The notes under the pieces were generated by a model. It saw only the letters and a program-made list of their open reading frames with translations. It did not search any database and had not been told where the DNA came from. The translations under genes were made by a program, and so were the position numbers. Of a stretch of 64,000 bases of DNA, positions 1-13,120 are shown in pieces. The stretch spans positions 434,001 to 498,000 of the forward strand of contig RCSZ01000001.1 of the NCBI GenBank assembly GCA_014898425.1, in the 5' to 3' direction. Source of the DNA: Botryotinia globosa. Its lineage: Eukaryota > Ascomycota > Leotiomycetes > Helotiales > Sclerotiniaceae. Every line of letters starts with the position of its first letter. Position 1 is the stretch's first letter.

Positions 1-1690
1 AACGGAAGTTCGAGTAACCCCTCCATATCGACGTCTGAGTAGAGTAGCAAGAACCCTTTGTCTCCCTTCCGTTTCCTTTGCTTCTTCAATCGAATTCTCG
101 AGATGGATGTGCTAGGAACTCCGCAGAGACAAGTTATCAATCGAGTAATCGAGTAATCAAGTAATCAAGTAATCAATCAATCGAATCGCAAACCCCGTTC
201 GTTCGTTCGTTCGCCCGTTCCGTTCTTGCGCGCAACCCAGCCCAGATTCTCGAAACCTGCAATCACAATCACAATCACACACAATTAACAAATTCCCCTC
301 AGCTCGCTCCGAATTGTCCTCCGCACATCCAATTTCTCTCTAGTTCCTCGAGTTCCTCTAGCTCCTCAAGTTCCTCCAGTTCCTCCAGTTCCTCTAGTTC
401 TTCCAGTTCGTTCCTCAATTTCTTCCAAATCCTCCAATCCGAATTCCCACCCACTCACTTACTCACTCGTTCAGCAGAAAGGAACGTATACGTATACGTA
501 TGTAAGTAAGTAAGTAAGTAACTACCTCTCTCTGTGTAGAGTACTTGTACTTGGCGACCAAAATAATTCAATCACCCAGATAGATACCCAGATATAGATA
601 CCCAGATATAGATACCAGATACCAGATACCAGATACCCAAGCTACCCAAGCTATCCAGTAACGTAACGGAAAATCAATCAATCAATAATCAATAAAATGA
701 ATGAATAAGTAATCCCTCCCCAAAAAATTAAAATCCATAAATCAATTGAAAGCCAGATCAATCAGAATTTATCTTTAATCTCAATCTCAATCTCATCAAT
801 CTCAATCTCAATTCAATCTTCACACACATAAGAACACGTTCTCCAAAACCCAAAACCCAAAACCCAAAACTCACGGCCGCACCTCGTACCCTCCCTGACC
901 ATGTAACTTACATACCTAGGTACCACCTACCTACCTACCCACAGCCCATTCATCCACCCTCGTTCAAGCGTCTAATCCGGGGACCCGTGGATACTGACGA
1001 ATCCAAGTCCGATTGGTTTAGCTGACGCGGTAGTTTGTGGCTGGCTTACTTATTACATAGGTACGTAGTATCTCGGGTCCGGTAGGTAGGTATCATCACA
1101 TCTCAATTAATAAATCTAGAGTTCCACCATCTAAACAACTCAAAAACAATCAAAAAGTGCTGGAAATCTTCATTTCATACTGCTATCAATGTCAAGATTC
1201 TATTTGACAAAGATAGTATCAATTCATCTGATATCAACTCATCTGTTCTCATCTTTTCATTTCCTCTCCTCTCCTCTTCTCTTCTCTTCTCTTCCCTCTC
1301 CCCTTTCCTTCGCTAATCATTTGATTTCCTCCCATCCCACCTATCCATCCATTCATTCCCAGAAATATCGCTGTCCCAATTCTACTGTACAAGTAATTGA
1401 CAATCAAGTGATTCCGCAAAGTTTCCCTCCCCATCCTTTCAACCAAAGCGAAAAAATCAAGCCAAAGCCAAGAATCTTGATGCAAGCAAAATTGAACTAT
1501 TGGCGCCAAAATTAAAAGCAAACCAATAAAGCAATCACTGTCACTGGTTGAACTGAGTGAATGTTTATATCAATCAATCAGCAACAATTCCATTTCCTTC
1601 CCTTCCTTTCGCCCAAACTCCATTTCGTGCAATTAAATAGCGCCAATGTCCTCCGAAGAATCTTAATCTTCCATTAAAAAAGATTTTTTA
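1..1690. other. Gene-free flank with short simple repeats
   Basis: I see no supportable gene here. The stretch holds short low-complexity runs: AATCAAGT-like repeats near 140-180, GTTCGTTC near 200-215, TTCCTC(T/C)AG repeats at about 350-415, GTAAGTAA near 505-525, CAGATA(T)AGATACC repeats near 575-640, and CAATCTCA repeats near 775-815. The 108-residue open frame at 1189-1515 is a pyrimidine-run artefact. The stretch probably holds the 5' flank of a gene lying to the left of the window. Confidence 0.5.
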
Positions 1691-1708
1691 AATGAACATA
1701 ACAGTATG

Positions 1709-4691
1709 TCAACTTGAACTGCCACCAGGGCTATCGCCGCCAGTTTTGATAGCTGGAGTTAAACTGATTGCAATCTTTTTAGGTCCATTATTACCATCTC
1801 GTGTTTTGGTGAAGCTTTGTTTCCTCCTCAACACGCTATTTGTTGATGTCGTAGAACTCGTAGAACTTCTTCGTTTATGATGAGAAAGTTTGCCGAGTTC
1901 ATCATCTTCATCTTCTTCTCTCCTGCGTTTTTCCGAAAGCCTTTCTGGTGGGGTTGGTGTGGAAGAAGTAGGAGTTAATACCAACTCATCTCCACTGGAA
2001 TCTTGGGAAGCTAATGGCTTTGGTGAAGGGCTCCGACTTAATGGAGCGGAGGCTATACCAACAGAAACATCGTTTTCCGAATTTTCATTTTCTTCATCCG
2101 ATGGATAGTCGACTAAAGGCTGCGAAACAGGTGATTCCCCATTCGTCAAACTCTGGTCCTGAGGCTTTTCCTCTTCGTCATCAGAAGTATTGAAATAGGC
2201 TTCTTCATCCGCATCTAAATCCTTGATACCTGAGCCCCATCTACTACCTCTACCTGTCTCAGGTCTCTTCGGACTTTCATCTTCGGTATCGAGGAATGAA
2301 TTTTCCATACTCGATGCAAATCCTTGATTATTATCATACCTTGTGATGAAATTTGTGAAAGTGTCAACATAGGTGATTGACTCGAATTTTTCTCGATAGT
2401 TTTCCACCAAATGATTGACCAAAACTCTTGTACTAGAACCTTGATTCTTGATAAATTCGAAGAACTCCAAACAAGCTGAATTCAAAAGATTATCTCGAGG
2501 CATGGTTTCAATGACAAGGTCTAAAACTGGCTCAAAGAGATGATCTTGCATCATTTGCTGATTGTAGAATTCATCTTGTAAACCAACCAAATTTCGGAAA
2601 AACTTCAAGGCAGCTAGAATTTGTTAGTAAAGTTCAAGACTAGTCAAATGCAGTAACTTACTCAATTTTAGGTACTTCTCTGGACTCCCCAAAAGCTGAG
2701 AAATACGTTGAGCTAATCCTTCTGATAGCACAAAATATTTGCTGCGGTGCATATGTTGTCTAATGAAAAAGCAAAGAATCTCTATCAAGTAAATGAATAA
2801 AGATACTTGATGAACAGTAAAGTTCATATCCTCGCGTCCTTTCAAATCCACTAGAGGTTTGAATAATTTTTTCGCTGATTCCTCATAGAATTGGTTGAGG
2901 AAAAGTTCATGTTGAGGATCTGTTTGATTTCGAATTCGAGCGGCGTATTCAGCACCATTAGCTTTTGAGAGTCCTTCCAATGGTCCTGCATGACTACCTT
3001 GGTCGAGAAGAACCTTGATCGCATCTGCAATTTGAGCCTTTACCCCCAAATCTGCTTCTACGAGAAGAAGATCGATAAGAGAATCAGTCAGCAAAGTTTG
3101 CTTCTCGGCCATTTGTCGAAATATGGTTTGACGAATCATTTGGGGATCATGATCGATCATGGAAACCAATACGTCTGTAGCTCCCACTCGTACCCCGACA
3201 TCATTGTGTTTGAGAGCAAAATTAATGACAGATAAAAGGCCATGACTCAAAAAGTTATTGTATAGCGTTTGTCGTCCTGGTGGTTGCAAATTCTTCGCGA
3301 TAGCGCAGCATTGTTGTATGAAAAGTACAGCCATTTTCTTCCTTTCCTGATCTGTCTCTTGGTTTCCAAAGATGCCAAAAAGTTCCTTGAGAACTGCTGT
3401 ATTGTTCTGTAGATATTGGACAATCTCAACTTGATTGAAAAAGATAAGACCGTTAAGAACCGAGAACGTTGGGTCATCCAAGATTCGGGCGAGGACAACA
3501 TCCTTGAGATATTGTAATCGATTCGTATTATGAATCTTCCTCATGATGTTTTCATCGGGTATCTCAACAACTTCTTTATATCTATCCTTTTTGCCTAGCC
3601 AAAGTCGATGGTTGGCCTTGTGACTTGGGAAATCCGAATCGTACTCTAAAGCTCCGACAACACCAATAACCACCTCATCCGTAACGATATGCTCGATGAT
3701 TGCATTGTCATTGAGCAAAATTATAATCTTCATCATGTTGCAAAGTCGATGTAAACTTGGTAAATCCTCCATATCTTCTGCTATTTCGACCAGTGGTATC
3801 AATCTTCGGATGTAGTTTTCGTTGATCACCAATTTCGTAAGGGCTTCGCGTCCGGATGTTGTGCTGTTCAATTGTCTTAATTGAATTTCCAATTCGGGCA
3901 GGTTACCCAGTGAAGGATTGGGAAGAGACGTTGGAATGTTTGGCTCGGGGATGTTATCATCAGATATGATATCTTCTATGGAGAATTGTAAGTACCATGA
4001 GGGCAAAAAGAATAGCATAATTAGAAATTTAGGTCGCCAAACTTACCCTCAATACTGATTCCTCCATGTCCACCCAGAGTCGTTTGTATGTTATTGATAA
4101 ATCGCCTGTAGTAAGCACCAGTCAGAAATGTTCGGATGCGCAACCATCTTGTGACGCGTTCATCGCGACATGCCACTTACCAAACAGCCGTGCAGCCCTC
4201 TGCTTCTTGAAAGCTGAGAGCCATGTCCATCTCACTATCCGGTTCTGTCCATACTATGAGGGTTTCTGCATGGCACGCATTAGTATGAAATGCGGGAATC
4301 ATGCGCTGATCCAAAATACCTTGCTGTTTCTGAAATTCATCTCCTTTCACGATCTTAGTCTCTAGCAATATACGACCTGGTTGATCCTCCGACTGCACCA
4401 TTACTCTAGGGTCTGATTTTTCGGGGCCATTATCCTATATAAATTCAAGATGGTTAGGCAACAAGTCCCGATGAAAATGCGAGAGCAAGATAAGGACAAG
4501 AACAATCGGCGCGCAGACAATAGATGTATGCGTGAAGATTGAGAAAGAGAGCGTAAACATACAACCATAAAGTCGGCTCTGCAGAAGCCAGTACCTCTAT
4601 CAAACCAGTCGCCATCGCGCAGCTCATAGACCTTGACCCTTCTCTTGTCATTTGGCGGATTTTGATTAGGCCCTCCTGCCTGCGCCATCAT
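1709..4691 (-). CDS. PSY2: Protein phosphatase 4 regulatory subunit 3 (SMEK/Psy2 family)
   Basis: Regulatory subunit of the PP4 phosphatase complex, which acts in DNA-damage recovery and cell-cycle control (family knowledge). Six exons splice in frame: 4691-4563, 4434-4320, 4265-4181, 4105-4047, 3975-2662 and 2613-1709, giving 868 residues. All five introns are GT-AG (48-128 bp). The N-terminus is the PH/EVH1-like domain (VKVYELRDGDWFDRGTGFC, then TLIVWTEPDSEMDMALSFQEA). The SMK-1/armadillo core follows (IRRLIPLVEIAEDMEDLPSL, NGLIFFNQVEIVQYLQN, KALKFFRN-type helices). The C-terminal tail is acidic and Ser/Pro-rich, with a basic KRRREEDEDDE patch that may be a nuclear localisation signal. I chose the ATG at 4691 (MMAQAGG). 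The frame stays open upstream but has no further ATG before a stop, so an unseen upstream exon is possible. The family call is firm; the start is moderately sure. Confidence 0.93.
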
Positions 4692-5180
4692 CAAAGGTTG
4701 TGGTTCCCCCTCCAGTTCCTCTTGCACGTATTCCAGGACCTCCGATGAGATATCCAAGTGTTGTTGAAGAGACAGTTGCGACTGCGTTTGAGTGAGAACG
4801 GACGCCACAGTGGATTGTTTGCGCCTCGGAGTCGCGCGTAACTGGGAAGTTGGTTCAGGTAATGGAATGAACTCTCAACGATGAGATACGAAATGAATAC
4901 CGTAAGCGACGGTGATAATTAGTTGGAATGAAGAAATCGGGATGAATTGCGATGGTATCGGATTGTTGTGCGGGTTAATTCATCTGCTTGTTGGCGTGCG
5001 GGTTCGGGATGATGAAATTGTAAGTGGAACTGATTTAAGTTTACACGCTCACGCCGTACATTTATTAAATCTCTCGCTAAAGTTATGCCAGGTAAGGTGA
5101 GGCAAGAGTCAAGACAAGCAGTAAGTTTCTGTCTGTCTCTTTCGAGTGAAGCCTTGTTAAATATAGAAATGGAAGTGACC
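4692..5180. other. 5' flank of PSY2
   Basis: Upstream region of the minus-strand phosphatase-subunit gene, probably holding its promoter and 5' UTR. I see no second gene facing away. The small open frames at 4912-5182 lack family features. Confidence 0.4.
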
Positions 5181-5540
<360 letters not shown>

Positions 5541-6319
5541 ATAAAGTTAAATAGAGGATAAATACGGCTACAGATTAATTTTATTATTTGTTCTCTTGGT
5601 TTTACGGAAGATATACGGGATGGTATCGTTTGAACCCTTGGAAGATCTCACACAGTGGGATATTTTAAATTGATGATATTATGGATTGATTGATTGATCT
5701 TCCAAGGTTACCTAGGTACCTACCTACCTAGGTAGGTATCATGAGATGAGTGGCTTGAGTGTTGAGTGGCTCGAGTGGCTCGAGTGGCACCGTGGGATCA
5801 ACTAAAATCTCCAACTCTAGGATCCGTATCACGTGTCTAATTTTAGTACACTTCGGGGTCCAATAATTCCTTCCATCAGCCAATCATAATCTCACCCGAT
5901 GTTCTGTGCTGGTGTTTCAAATGTTGGGAGATGGACAATCTTCCAAGCGAATCTTTCCGTCTGGCAGGTACTTCATACTTGTACCTAGTGCATTGGATTC
6001 GATCCCAGAGAGACACATGCATGAATGATGGATGTTTATATTGGGTATGAAAGAGTATCTAACCCAGTAGGTGATGACTGAATCTCATGTTGATATCAAA
6101 TTGATATTCATCATACATACATACCTATTACCTCCATTCTTTGAAACTCTTTACCGTCGGCATCACTTTTCACGCGCTTCTTGAGACATGGGGAATGTCC
6201 AAAATGGATTTTCACATCCGTCGTTAACATTTATATTCCTTGTCTGACTGGGATCATTCGATGCATGATAGATTGAGCGGCAGTTGATGCAGGGCAGTGT
6301 ACTCCGATCCGTAGTGGGG

Positions 6320-6373
6320 AAGGAAGAAGGGAAAGGAAGAAGGGAAAGGAAGAAGGGAAAGGAAGAAGGGAAA
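6320..6373. repeat. 13-bp purine-rich tandem repeat
   Basis: Four near-identical copies of GGAAGAAGGGAAA in tandem. Confidence 0.85.
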
Positions 6374-6752
6374 GCAAAAAGGAGAAGAAATACATAACCG
6401 TTCAGATATTCAAGTCGATATGAAGTTGGGGCTGAGAGAACGATTGACACAAAATGATGAGTTGAGAGGATGGATTGAATCTCGTTCATTAATTGATCCA
6501 TCTTCCTAGGGGCGTAGGGTGGCTGTTGAGTGCTTATCATTCTGCCCCCATCCCATCCCATCCCATCTCCATCTTTTTCCAGATATCTGGCGGATGAAAG
6601 GAATTCATTCATACCTAGCTGGAGGTACTTCTTTGGGGGCTGTACTTCTTGAAGAATCTATAATACATATCATTTGTTAAGGAAATCATATGGAATTTCT
6701 CAAATTTCCTCATTCTTCGACGTGTTGGATGGATTTGATATTCAATGACATA

Positions 6753-6807
6753 CCATGCTATGCTATGCTATGCTATGCTATGCTATGCCATGCCATGCCA
6801 TGCCATG
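6753..6807. repeat. (CTATG)n pentanucleotide array drifting to CCATG
   Basis: About eleven pentamers. The first half is GCTAT and the second half GCCAT, so one homogenised variant lies next to another. A short relative (CTATG repeats) recurs at 17291-17312. Confidence 0.85.
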
Positions 6808-9800
6808 TAAATGTGTCATCCTAGATCCAATCCTCGAGCCTCTGTACTCGTACTGCTTATGCTTATTAGGCTTGCTTGTCTTCGAATCTGACAGTACCGG
6901 TATGCACTGAACAGTCCATCATAAGGTCTTTGCGAATACGATACCCTGCCCGTCCGTTACATCCCTCTTTCAAATACCTACGCTGGAAACATGTCTGTTA
7001 TCATCATCATAATGAGTGAGTACTATGTATCCAAATCTTTCACCACAAATGAACTGACATGTTCCTTAGTACCTAGCCTAGTTATTCATTTCACGGACAT
7101 CCTCAGCCGAGCGTTCGAGATCTACTTCTCCATACAGCCACCGTGCAGTGCAATTCAGTGAACGGAATGGTCACGCTTTTCACAACCCCATGAAAACTAC
7201 GGATCTTTCGCAGATTCATAAAATCGGACATACCAAGGTTTGATGATTCCGCTTTCTAGAAAAAAGACACAGATAGACAAATGGATCATGCTAAAATCGT
7301 ACCATGGGAGGAGAATATGCATACGCGGGAGGCTGCAGTTATCAGTTGGATCTTCGTTTATTATGATTGGAGCGTTTCTCATCATGAATGGAATCAGGTC
7401 AGTGCAGTGCAGTGCAGTAGCAATTTTCCCTCCCATCTCTTTTGATAACGACAACCGTGGTATTGGCCGAACAACAGAACCTTCTCTTGATCTATCGATT
7501 ATTCCAACTATATGATAATATATACCAGTAGTTGAGTATCGTATTTCTGATCAATCTCTGCAGCAAACGATATGATGAGGAGAGAAAAGCCTAAGTCTTC
7601 AGCCTCAATTAACGTTGAGGTCTAACATTTTGGTGCATACTTCTATCTTCCCGAGATATCTTCTCATTCTGTAATATTCTCTCTTTGATGGAAGGAAGCC
7701 TTTCATTGATTCAGTCTATCTTTCTAGGGACATTGCACTTCATACTCATAAACTTCCCACAAATTCGCACCTACCTTCAACAAGCTCTACTCTATCGACC
7801 GGCTCCAAGCATTTCCCCAAAACATTTCCCACATGGCATTTTATGCTTTTTGGGTACGAATGAGAGGCTGTTCCAAGCTCCACCTCGATACCACTTCATC
7901 GGAAGATTTCTTCGTGGATTTTTCAAACGTCTGACTACTTGCGGTCCCATCTCTTACTCCCTAATGTGTTGCATACCCGAGATTGCATGTCCGAGATAGG
8001 GCTAAGACAAATGATTTCCTGGCAACCTCCATCACACACGGGTTGGTACATGATTTCATGGTTTCGGTGGTAAGTACCACTAAAACCATATGGTATTTGG
8101 TACTAGGTAATGCTCTCTTTATGTCTACCGAGTGTTTATCGATATGTGTTAGAGGTACCAAGGATCACTAAAGACATCGAGAACTCCAATGAAATTGGAA
8201 GTTTAAAATGATCGTTCCGGTGATTGATCCCCCGAAAGCTCCTCCAGATATCGATACCCAGTGAAAATGAAGGTGATATTCAAGACCGTACTCTCAGAAG
8301 GTTCACGGAATAAGCTAGATAATCCTATCAAAGTATTGATCGGTCGCTTGCACTCAAAATCTGGATACCTAGGTAAGTCGAAATGTTCATCTGAAGAATC
8401 AAATGATGACTGGAAGATACGAGGCATTTCGCAAGTCTAGATTGATATTCCGTGCTATAGATTAGTTTGCCAGATCATCAGAGTAGACTTTTTGGCGATA
8501 ACGTTGCCCTATATGCAAAGCTCGTGCATAGCATCCATCATACTCATTCACCAGCGCGGTATACAACCAGACACGCTCTGATCAGTTTCCAGATACAAGA
8601 GGTGTTCGTAGCACCAAAACTTCAGTATCTGAGAAGAAATAAAGAAATAAATAAATAGGAGATTGAAGATCATTACGTCTTAGGTATGCTCGAACTGATG
8701 TGGAAAATATAGGTAGATGGTATACTTCTATCTATATGCGTATACCCCCCTCTCTAGTAAGATTACCTTTTGCTACACGTAATGTTCAAGGTTTGAGCGA
8801 GCGTGCAATCCAATCAATCCAATTTTCACATTTTGCGCCGGAAAATTCCCTCTTTGGGAGAGAAGGGGAGGAGGAGGAAGTTTTGGGGGTGGTGATTGGA
8901 TATGATGTGATGGATTGTTGAAATTGTTGGAGAGAGATGGATTTGATTGGTTGGTAGAGGGGAGTAGAGGGGAGGGGAGTAGAGTATTAGGTATTTATTT
9001 GTTAAATTATTAAAATGTATAGATAATATATAGTAAATAGTAAATAGTAGATAGTAGATAGTAAATAGTAAATAGTAAATAATAAATAATAGATAATAGA
9101 TTAATAGATTTGAATTTTGAGTTCAAGATTTGAGGCTTGAGACTGATGAGGTTATCTAGATTGTATGATAAACTTGGACTTAGTCTTGGACTTGGACTTG
9201 TTTGTTAGTATGTTGTTGAGAAGACTACTAGCTAGGTATCTAGATGTTAAATCCTCTGAGACGTTTTATGTTCATGGAGCTAAGCTGTACTCCTCTCCCC
9301 TGTCTTTTATGGTTATGCGAGAATGGAAATCTAATAGGTAGGTAAGTAGATATGTATACTCGTCTTTCCGAGGGTTGAAATATGGATGGGAAGATAGACG
9401 TAGTGAAAGAGAATAGAAATTGATTTCCTCTGATTAGATACATCTACCTCATAAGTCTCAATATCAAAAACCCCCAATGTGAAACATTCACCGAGGTGAC
9501 GAGTAGAAGGAACACCAAGACCACTCCAAGCATTTTGAAAGCTTCACATCCATACTAAATCCCCGATGTAAAATACTAACTCCTTAGTCCACGAATCAAT
9601 TCCCCGATCGTCCCAATATGAAAAGTTAAATCTCACACAAGGTTCACCTGGATGGCATCAATGTGGACGAGAAATCTAGTGGGATGCAGAATCTTACCTG
9701 ATGTGGAATTGATGGGAATCACGGGATTGATTGATATGATAGATGATCACGAGAAGCTGGAGGGTGGGATTTAGTATTATATGTTAGTATTATTGTTAGT

Positions 9801-9919
9801 ATATCTTACTTACATACTAGATATTAGTTTTGCAATATTCGCTTTCTTGATTTTTGTCGACTTTTTTTGGGTCTTCTTGTTCTTCTTCTCCTTCTCCTTC
9901 TTCTTACTCTTCCTCTGTT

Positions 9920-10060
9920 CTCATTCATCTCATTCATCTCATTCATCTCATTCATCTCATTCATCTCATTCATCTCATTCATCTCATTCATCTCATTCAT
10001 CTCATTCATCTCATTCATCTCATTCATCTCATTCATCTCATTCATCTCATTCATCTCATC
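9920..10060. repeat. 9-bp minisatellite (CATTCATCT)n in the leader of the 10179 gene
   Basis: About fifteen perfect tandem copies of CATTCATCT, ending about 120 bp upstream of the ATG at 10179. All six frames stay open through it, which creates long artefactual open frames on both strands. It lies in the likely promoter or 5' UTR. Confidence 0.95.
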
Positions 10061-10178
10061 CCTTTCAATACTTTCAACCATCTCAACATCAAATCTCCTG
10101 GATTCATTGTATATCACTTTGGTTCTCACTTCACACATACCCTTAAACAACACAACATATAAATCAATTTCACCCAAA

Positions 10179-11063
10179 ATGTCAATACTCTCAAGACTTA
10201 AACGTACCAAAAAGGCTATCGAAGAAAACAAAGCAAAAGTTACCGCCGACGAGGAGGAAAAAAAGAAAGACGAACAAGAAACTGCCAAAGCTTCATACAA
10301 ACATGTTCCATCACATGCTTCAGTCGATGCACTTTTCAGCGCACCTCCAACTTGGAAACATGAAGATCGACCCAAAATCTTAGAACACAATAGACGGAGA
10401 AGTCAGAGAACTGTCAGTCGTACTCACAGTACTTTTTCATCTGCAAATGCCACTCCCGATGGCACACCTGCTATGACCCGCGCCACGAGTTATGATGGCT
10501 ATAATCCCACATGGAGTTCTCGTATAGAACATGTATCATTCTTTGAAGCACTCAATCAATCCATTCCTCCTCCCCCAGTCAAAACCCAAGTTCCAAATGC
10601 TCCCGATTCTGCTGTTGGTATAAGTCCTGTTTCAAGTGTTGCTCAATGTGGAGGTAAGTTTTTCTCTGTTCTTATTACCATTAAACAATATACTAACATG
10701 ATCAAAGCTACATCCGAAACTACCAGTCCGATAAACAGTAAACCGCCCTCCTCTACATCATCCTCCAGCGAGGGAGGTTTGAACATTGGCGCCAGAACAC
10801 CACGCAGACCTCTTCCAAGTGATGCTTTCAAAAATCAACCAGTAGTCTTTCAAAACCACGATATTTTACAAAGATTACACACAAGCACCACGCGCAAATT
10901 GGGAGAGGCTCCTACTCTCAAAGCTCCTACTGTTGAAGTACAAGTACCAAAACCTGTTGTAGTAGCACCGGTTACGCAAAAGGAACCTGTTGCGGTAGCA
11001 CCACTTGCAAAATCTCGTTGGAGTCGCATGGGAAAGAAGGATGAGGAACCTACTAAAGATTGA
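10179..11063 (+). CDS. Conserved hypothetical fungal protein, basic N-terminus, Ser/Pro-rich
   Basis: Two exons, 10179-10653 and 10708-11063, are joined in frame by a 54-bp GT-AG intron (donor GTAAGT, branch-like TACTAAC, acceptor AAAG) and give 276 residues. The start is the ATG in context CCCAAAATGTC. The N-terminus is basic and charged (SRLKRTKKAIEENKAKV, then an E/K-rich probable short coiled coil). A motif-like block (SYKHVPSHASVDALFSAPP, then TWKHEDRPKI, HNRRRSQRT) looks like conserved sequence in uncharacterised ascomycete proteins. The rest is low complexity, rich in Ser, Thr and Pro, with an APTVEVQVPKPVVVAPV stretch and a basic C-terminal KSRWSRMGKK. No catalytic domain, signal peptide or membrane segment is visible. 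I do not know its function. Confidence 0.8.
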   Translation: MSILSRLKRTKKAIEENKAKVTADEEEKKKDEQETAKASYKHVPSHASVDALFSAPPTWKHEDRPKILEHNRRRSQRTVSRTHSTFSSANATPDGTPAMTRATSYDGYNPTWSSRIEHVSFFEALNQSIPPPPVKTQVPNAPDSAVGISPVSSVAQCGGKFFSVLITIKQYTNMIKATSETTSPINSKPPSSTSSSSEGGLNIGARTPRRPLPSDAFKNQPVVFQNHDILQRLHTSTTRKLGEAPTLKAPTVEVQVPKPVVVAPVTQKEPVAVAPLAKSRWSRMGKKDEEPTKD

Positions 11064-11774
11064 TTAATCTTGGCAATCGATTTACTCGGAAGTGATGGAG
11101 AAGTTTCCAATATTTATCAATATATTGTCCCAAATGCGAATGAATATCTGCAGATCCTTTTGAGGAATACACGCAGTGATGAAGTTGAAGGATCATTTGC
11201 AAATGGAAATAACGCTTGTAACGATGAGGACCCGGTTCGCATGCAATGGTTACAAGTTTTCGTTGCTGCCTACTTATTTATTCATTCATTGGATCATTGG
11301 GGTTTATTCAGCTATTCTTCAGACGTTATACGCAATTTGGTGGTTTTTTCATTTGCTTGTGTTGTAATACTAAAAGTTTCCTTCCTCTTTCTAGATTTTG
11401 ATAACAGGGGTGGATATTGTTATAGAGATTGAGAAAGGGGGTTTCAATATTGGTGAATGTTGTGGAAGGGAGATGCAGTCATACATTACTTTTCTTGCTT
11501 AATTTTCAGATTGAAGATACGGGGATCTTATTCTCTGTGAAGCTTTGATGGTATAGAAAAGTCGGATGAAAGAGTGTGAACGTTGGTATGAGGGAGGTGG
11601 ATGTGGTAATGGCCGGTCATAGATAGGTAGATGGGTAGAGGGGAGGTGTCTATTGTTCGAGGATCTTTCTTAAGATGATTTGAAATCGAGTTGGGAATAG
11701 GATCGGGGATGGAATTGTACTTGTGCTTATGCTTATACTTGGGGCCAAGATATATATTATTAAGGATGAATAGC

Positions 11775-11806
11775 ATGGATGGATGGATGGATGGATGGAT
11801 GGATGG
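11775..11806. repeat. (GGAT)n tetranucleotide array
   Basis: About eight GGAT units. Confidence 0.9.
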
Positions 11807-12020
11807 GATGGCTAGGCAGACGAATTTTCAATTTAGGCATGGCATTTTCAATTCTTGAATCACTATATAGGTATTTTTTGAGGAATATGATCTATTTGAG
11901 ATTGGGATTACATGGGATGGGGTGAGACGTATGGGGTTATATGAATAAGAAGGGTGAATAGCTGTGTTTTGTAGTGTTATTATACGTATTAGGTGGTAAG
12001 TGGTATATAGTTGAATAGAT

Positions 12021-12085
12021 TGGAATTGGAATTGGAATTGGAATTGGAATTGGAATTATATTTGGATTTGGATTTGGAATTGGAA
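12021..12085. repeat. (GGAATT)n hexanucleotide array with GGATTT variants
   Basis: Six GGAATT units, then variant GGATTT units, then GGAATT again. Confidence 0.85.
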
Positions 12086-12233
12086 TTATGTTATAGATAT
12101 GCGATAGAGTTTTTATAGTATATAAGTATAAAAACATCAAAGCTTTACTTAATCTTGATTTTTGAGAGTTGAGATTTCAGTTAGAGTTGGAATATTAAGT
12201 AAGGTATTAGATATTAAGTAGAAGTCGAATAGA

Positions 12234-12264
<31 letters not shown>

Positions 12265-12361
12265 CTTCTTCTTCTTCTTCTTCTTCTTCTTCTTCTTCTT
12301 CTTCTTCTTCTTCTTCTTCTTCTTCTTCTTCTTCTTCTTCTTCTTCTTCTTCTTCTTCTTC
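12234..12361. repeat. (CTT)n microsatellite
   Basis: About 42 pure CTT triplets. On the minus strand they read as poly-Arg or poly-Lys/Glu frames, which are not genes. Confidence 0.97.
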
Positions 12362-12756
12362 TACTACTAATAAGGGAAGAAATTGACAAAATGGAAATAT
12401 GGATTTTGGAATGATATTATTAATTAAGATCTATTATTTATTTAGATAGGTAGGGATTGTGTGGTGTGTGGTGTGAGGTGTGAGGTAGGTAATTGAAGAT
12501 TAGAATGATAAGAATAGGGATTTGTTAGGGAGATGGGGTGATGGGAGTGATGTGATGGGAGTTGAATGAGTGAATGAGTGAATATCTAGATACCTAGGTT
12601 GATATAGATATAGTGAGGGTTGATGTAGATATAGTGAGGGTTGATGGAGATTGGTAGGTAGATATTTGAAGTGCAGTGGTAGCTGGTTTTGGGTGGGAGA
12701 ATAATGTGATTTGTAGATAGATATCTATTTATCTTGATGAGATTCTGTAGATAGAA

Positions 12757-12966
<210 letters not shown>

Positions 12967-13039
12967 AGCTTTTCAAATAGGTGTAGGATCTCAGATTTAG
13001 AATCATCACACATCCGAAATCAATATCTCACTACATATC

Positions 13040-13120
13040 GCGTTCGGTCAACATATTATTCTGTATTATTTACCAAATACATGACGTCTAATGATTTATT
13101 AAAAAGTGTGAACCGAACGC
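13040..13120. repeat. Short inverted-repeat element (mini-MITE-like)
   Basis: GCGTTCGGT at 13040-13048 is an exact inverted match to ACCGAACGC at 13112-13120, enclosing about 63 bp of AT-rich DNA. I see no clear target-site duplication. It could be a tiny MITE or a chance hairpin. Confidence 0.35.

Larger units (their letters stand above)
5541..9919. other. 4.4 kb without a recognisable gene
   Basis: Only short open frames without family features occur here. Landmarks are two overlapping TACCTAGGTA palindromes at 5709-5734, a tandem GGCTCGAGT run near 5767-5790, a 13-bp purine repeat at 6320-6373, a CTATG array at 6753-6807, a third TACCTAGGTA at 8366-8375, and TAGTAAA-type runs at about 9020-9110. 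Any exon here would need transcript evidence. Confidence 0.45.
11064..12233. other. Intergenic, repeat-bearing
   Basis: No gene is recognised. It contains a GGAT tetranucleotide array (about 11775-11806) and GGAATT/GGATTT hexamers (about 12021-12085). Confidence 0.45.

Noticed and set aside
9920..10060. CRISPR-like array
   Set aside because: The repeats are directly adjacent with no spacers, and this is a eukaryotic genome.
9824..10390. Long open frames on both strands across the 9-bp repeat (MNEMNE and ISFISF types)
   Set aside because: A 9-bp repeat without stops keeps every frame open. The real gene begins at the ATG at 10179.
12207..12389. Poly-Arg frame, minus strand
   Set aside because: Reading of a (CTT)n array.
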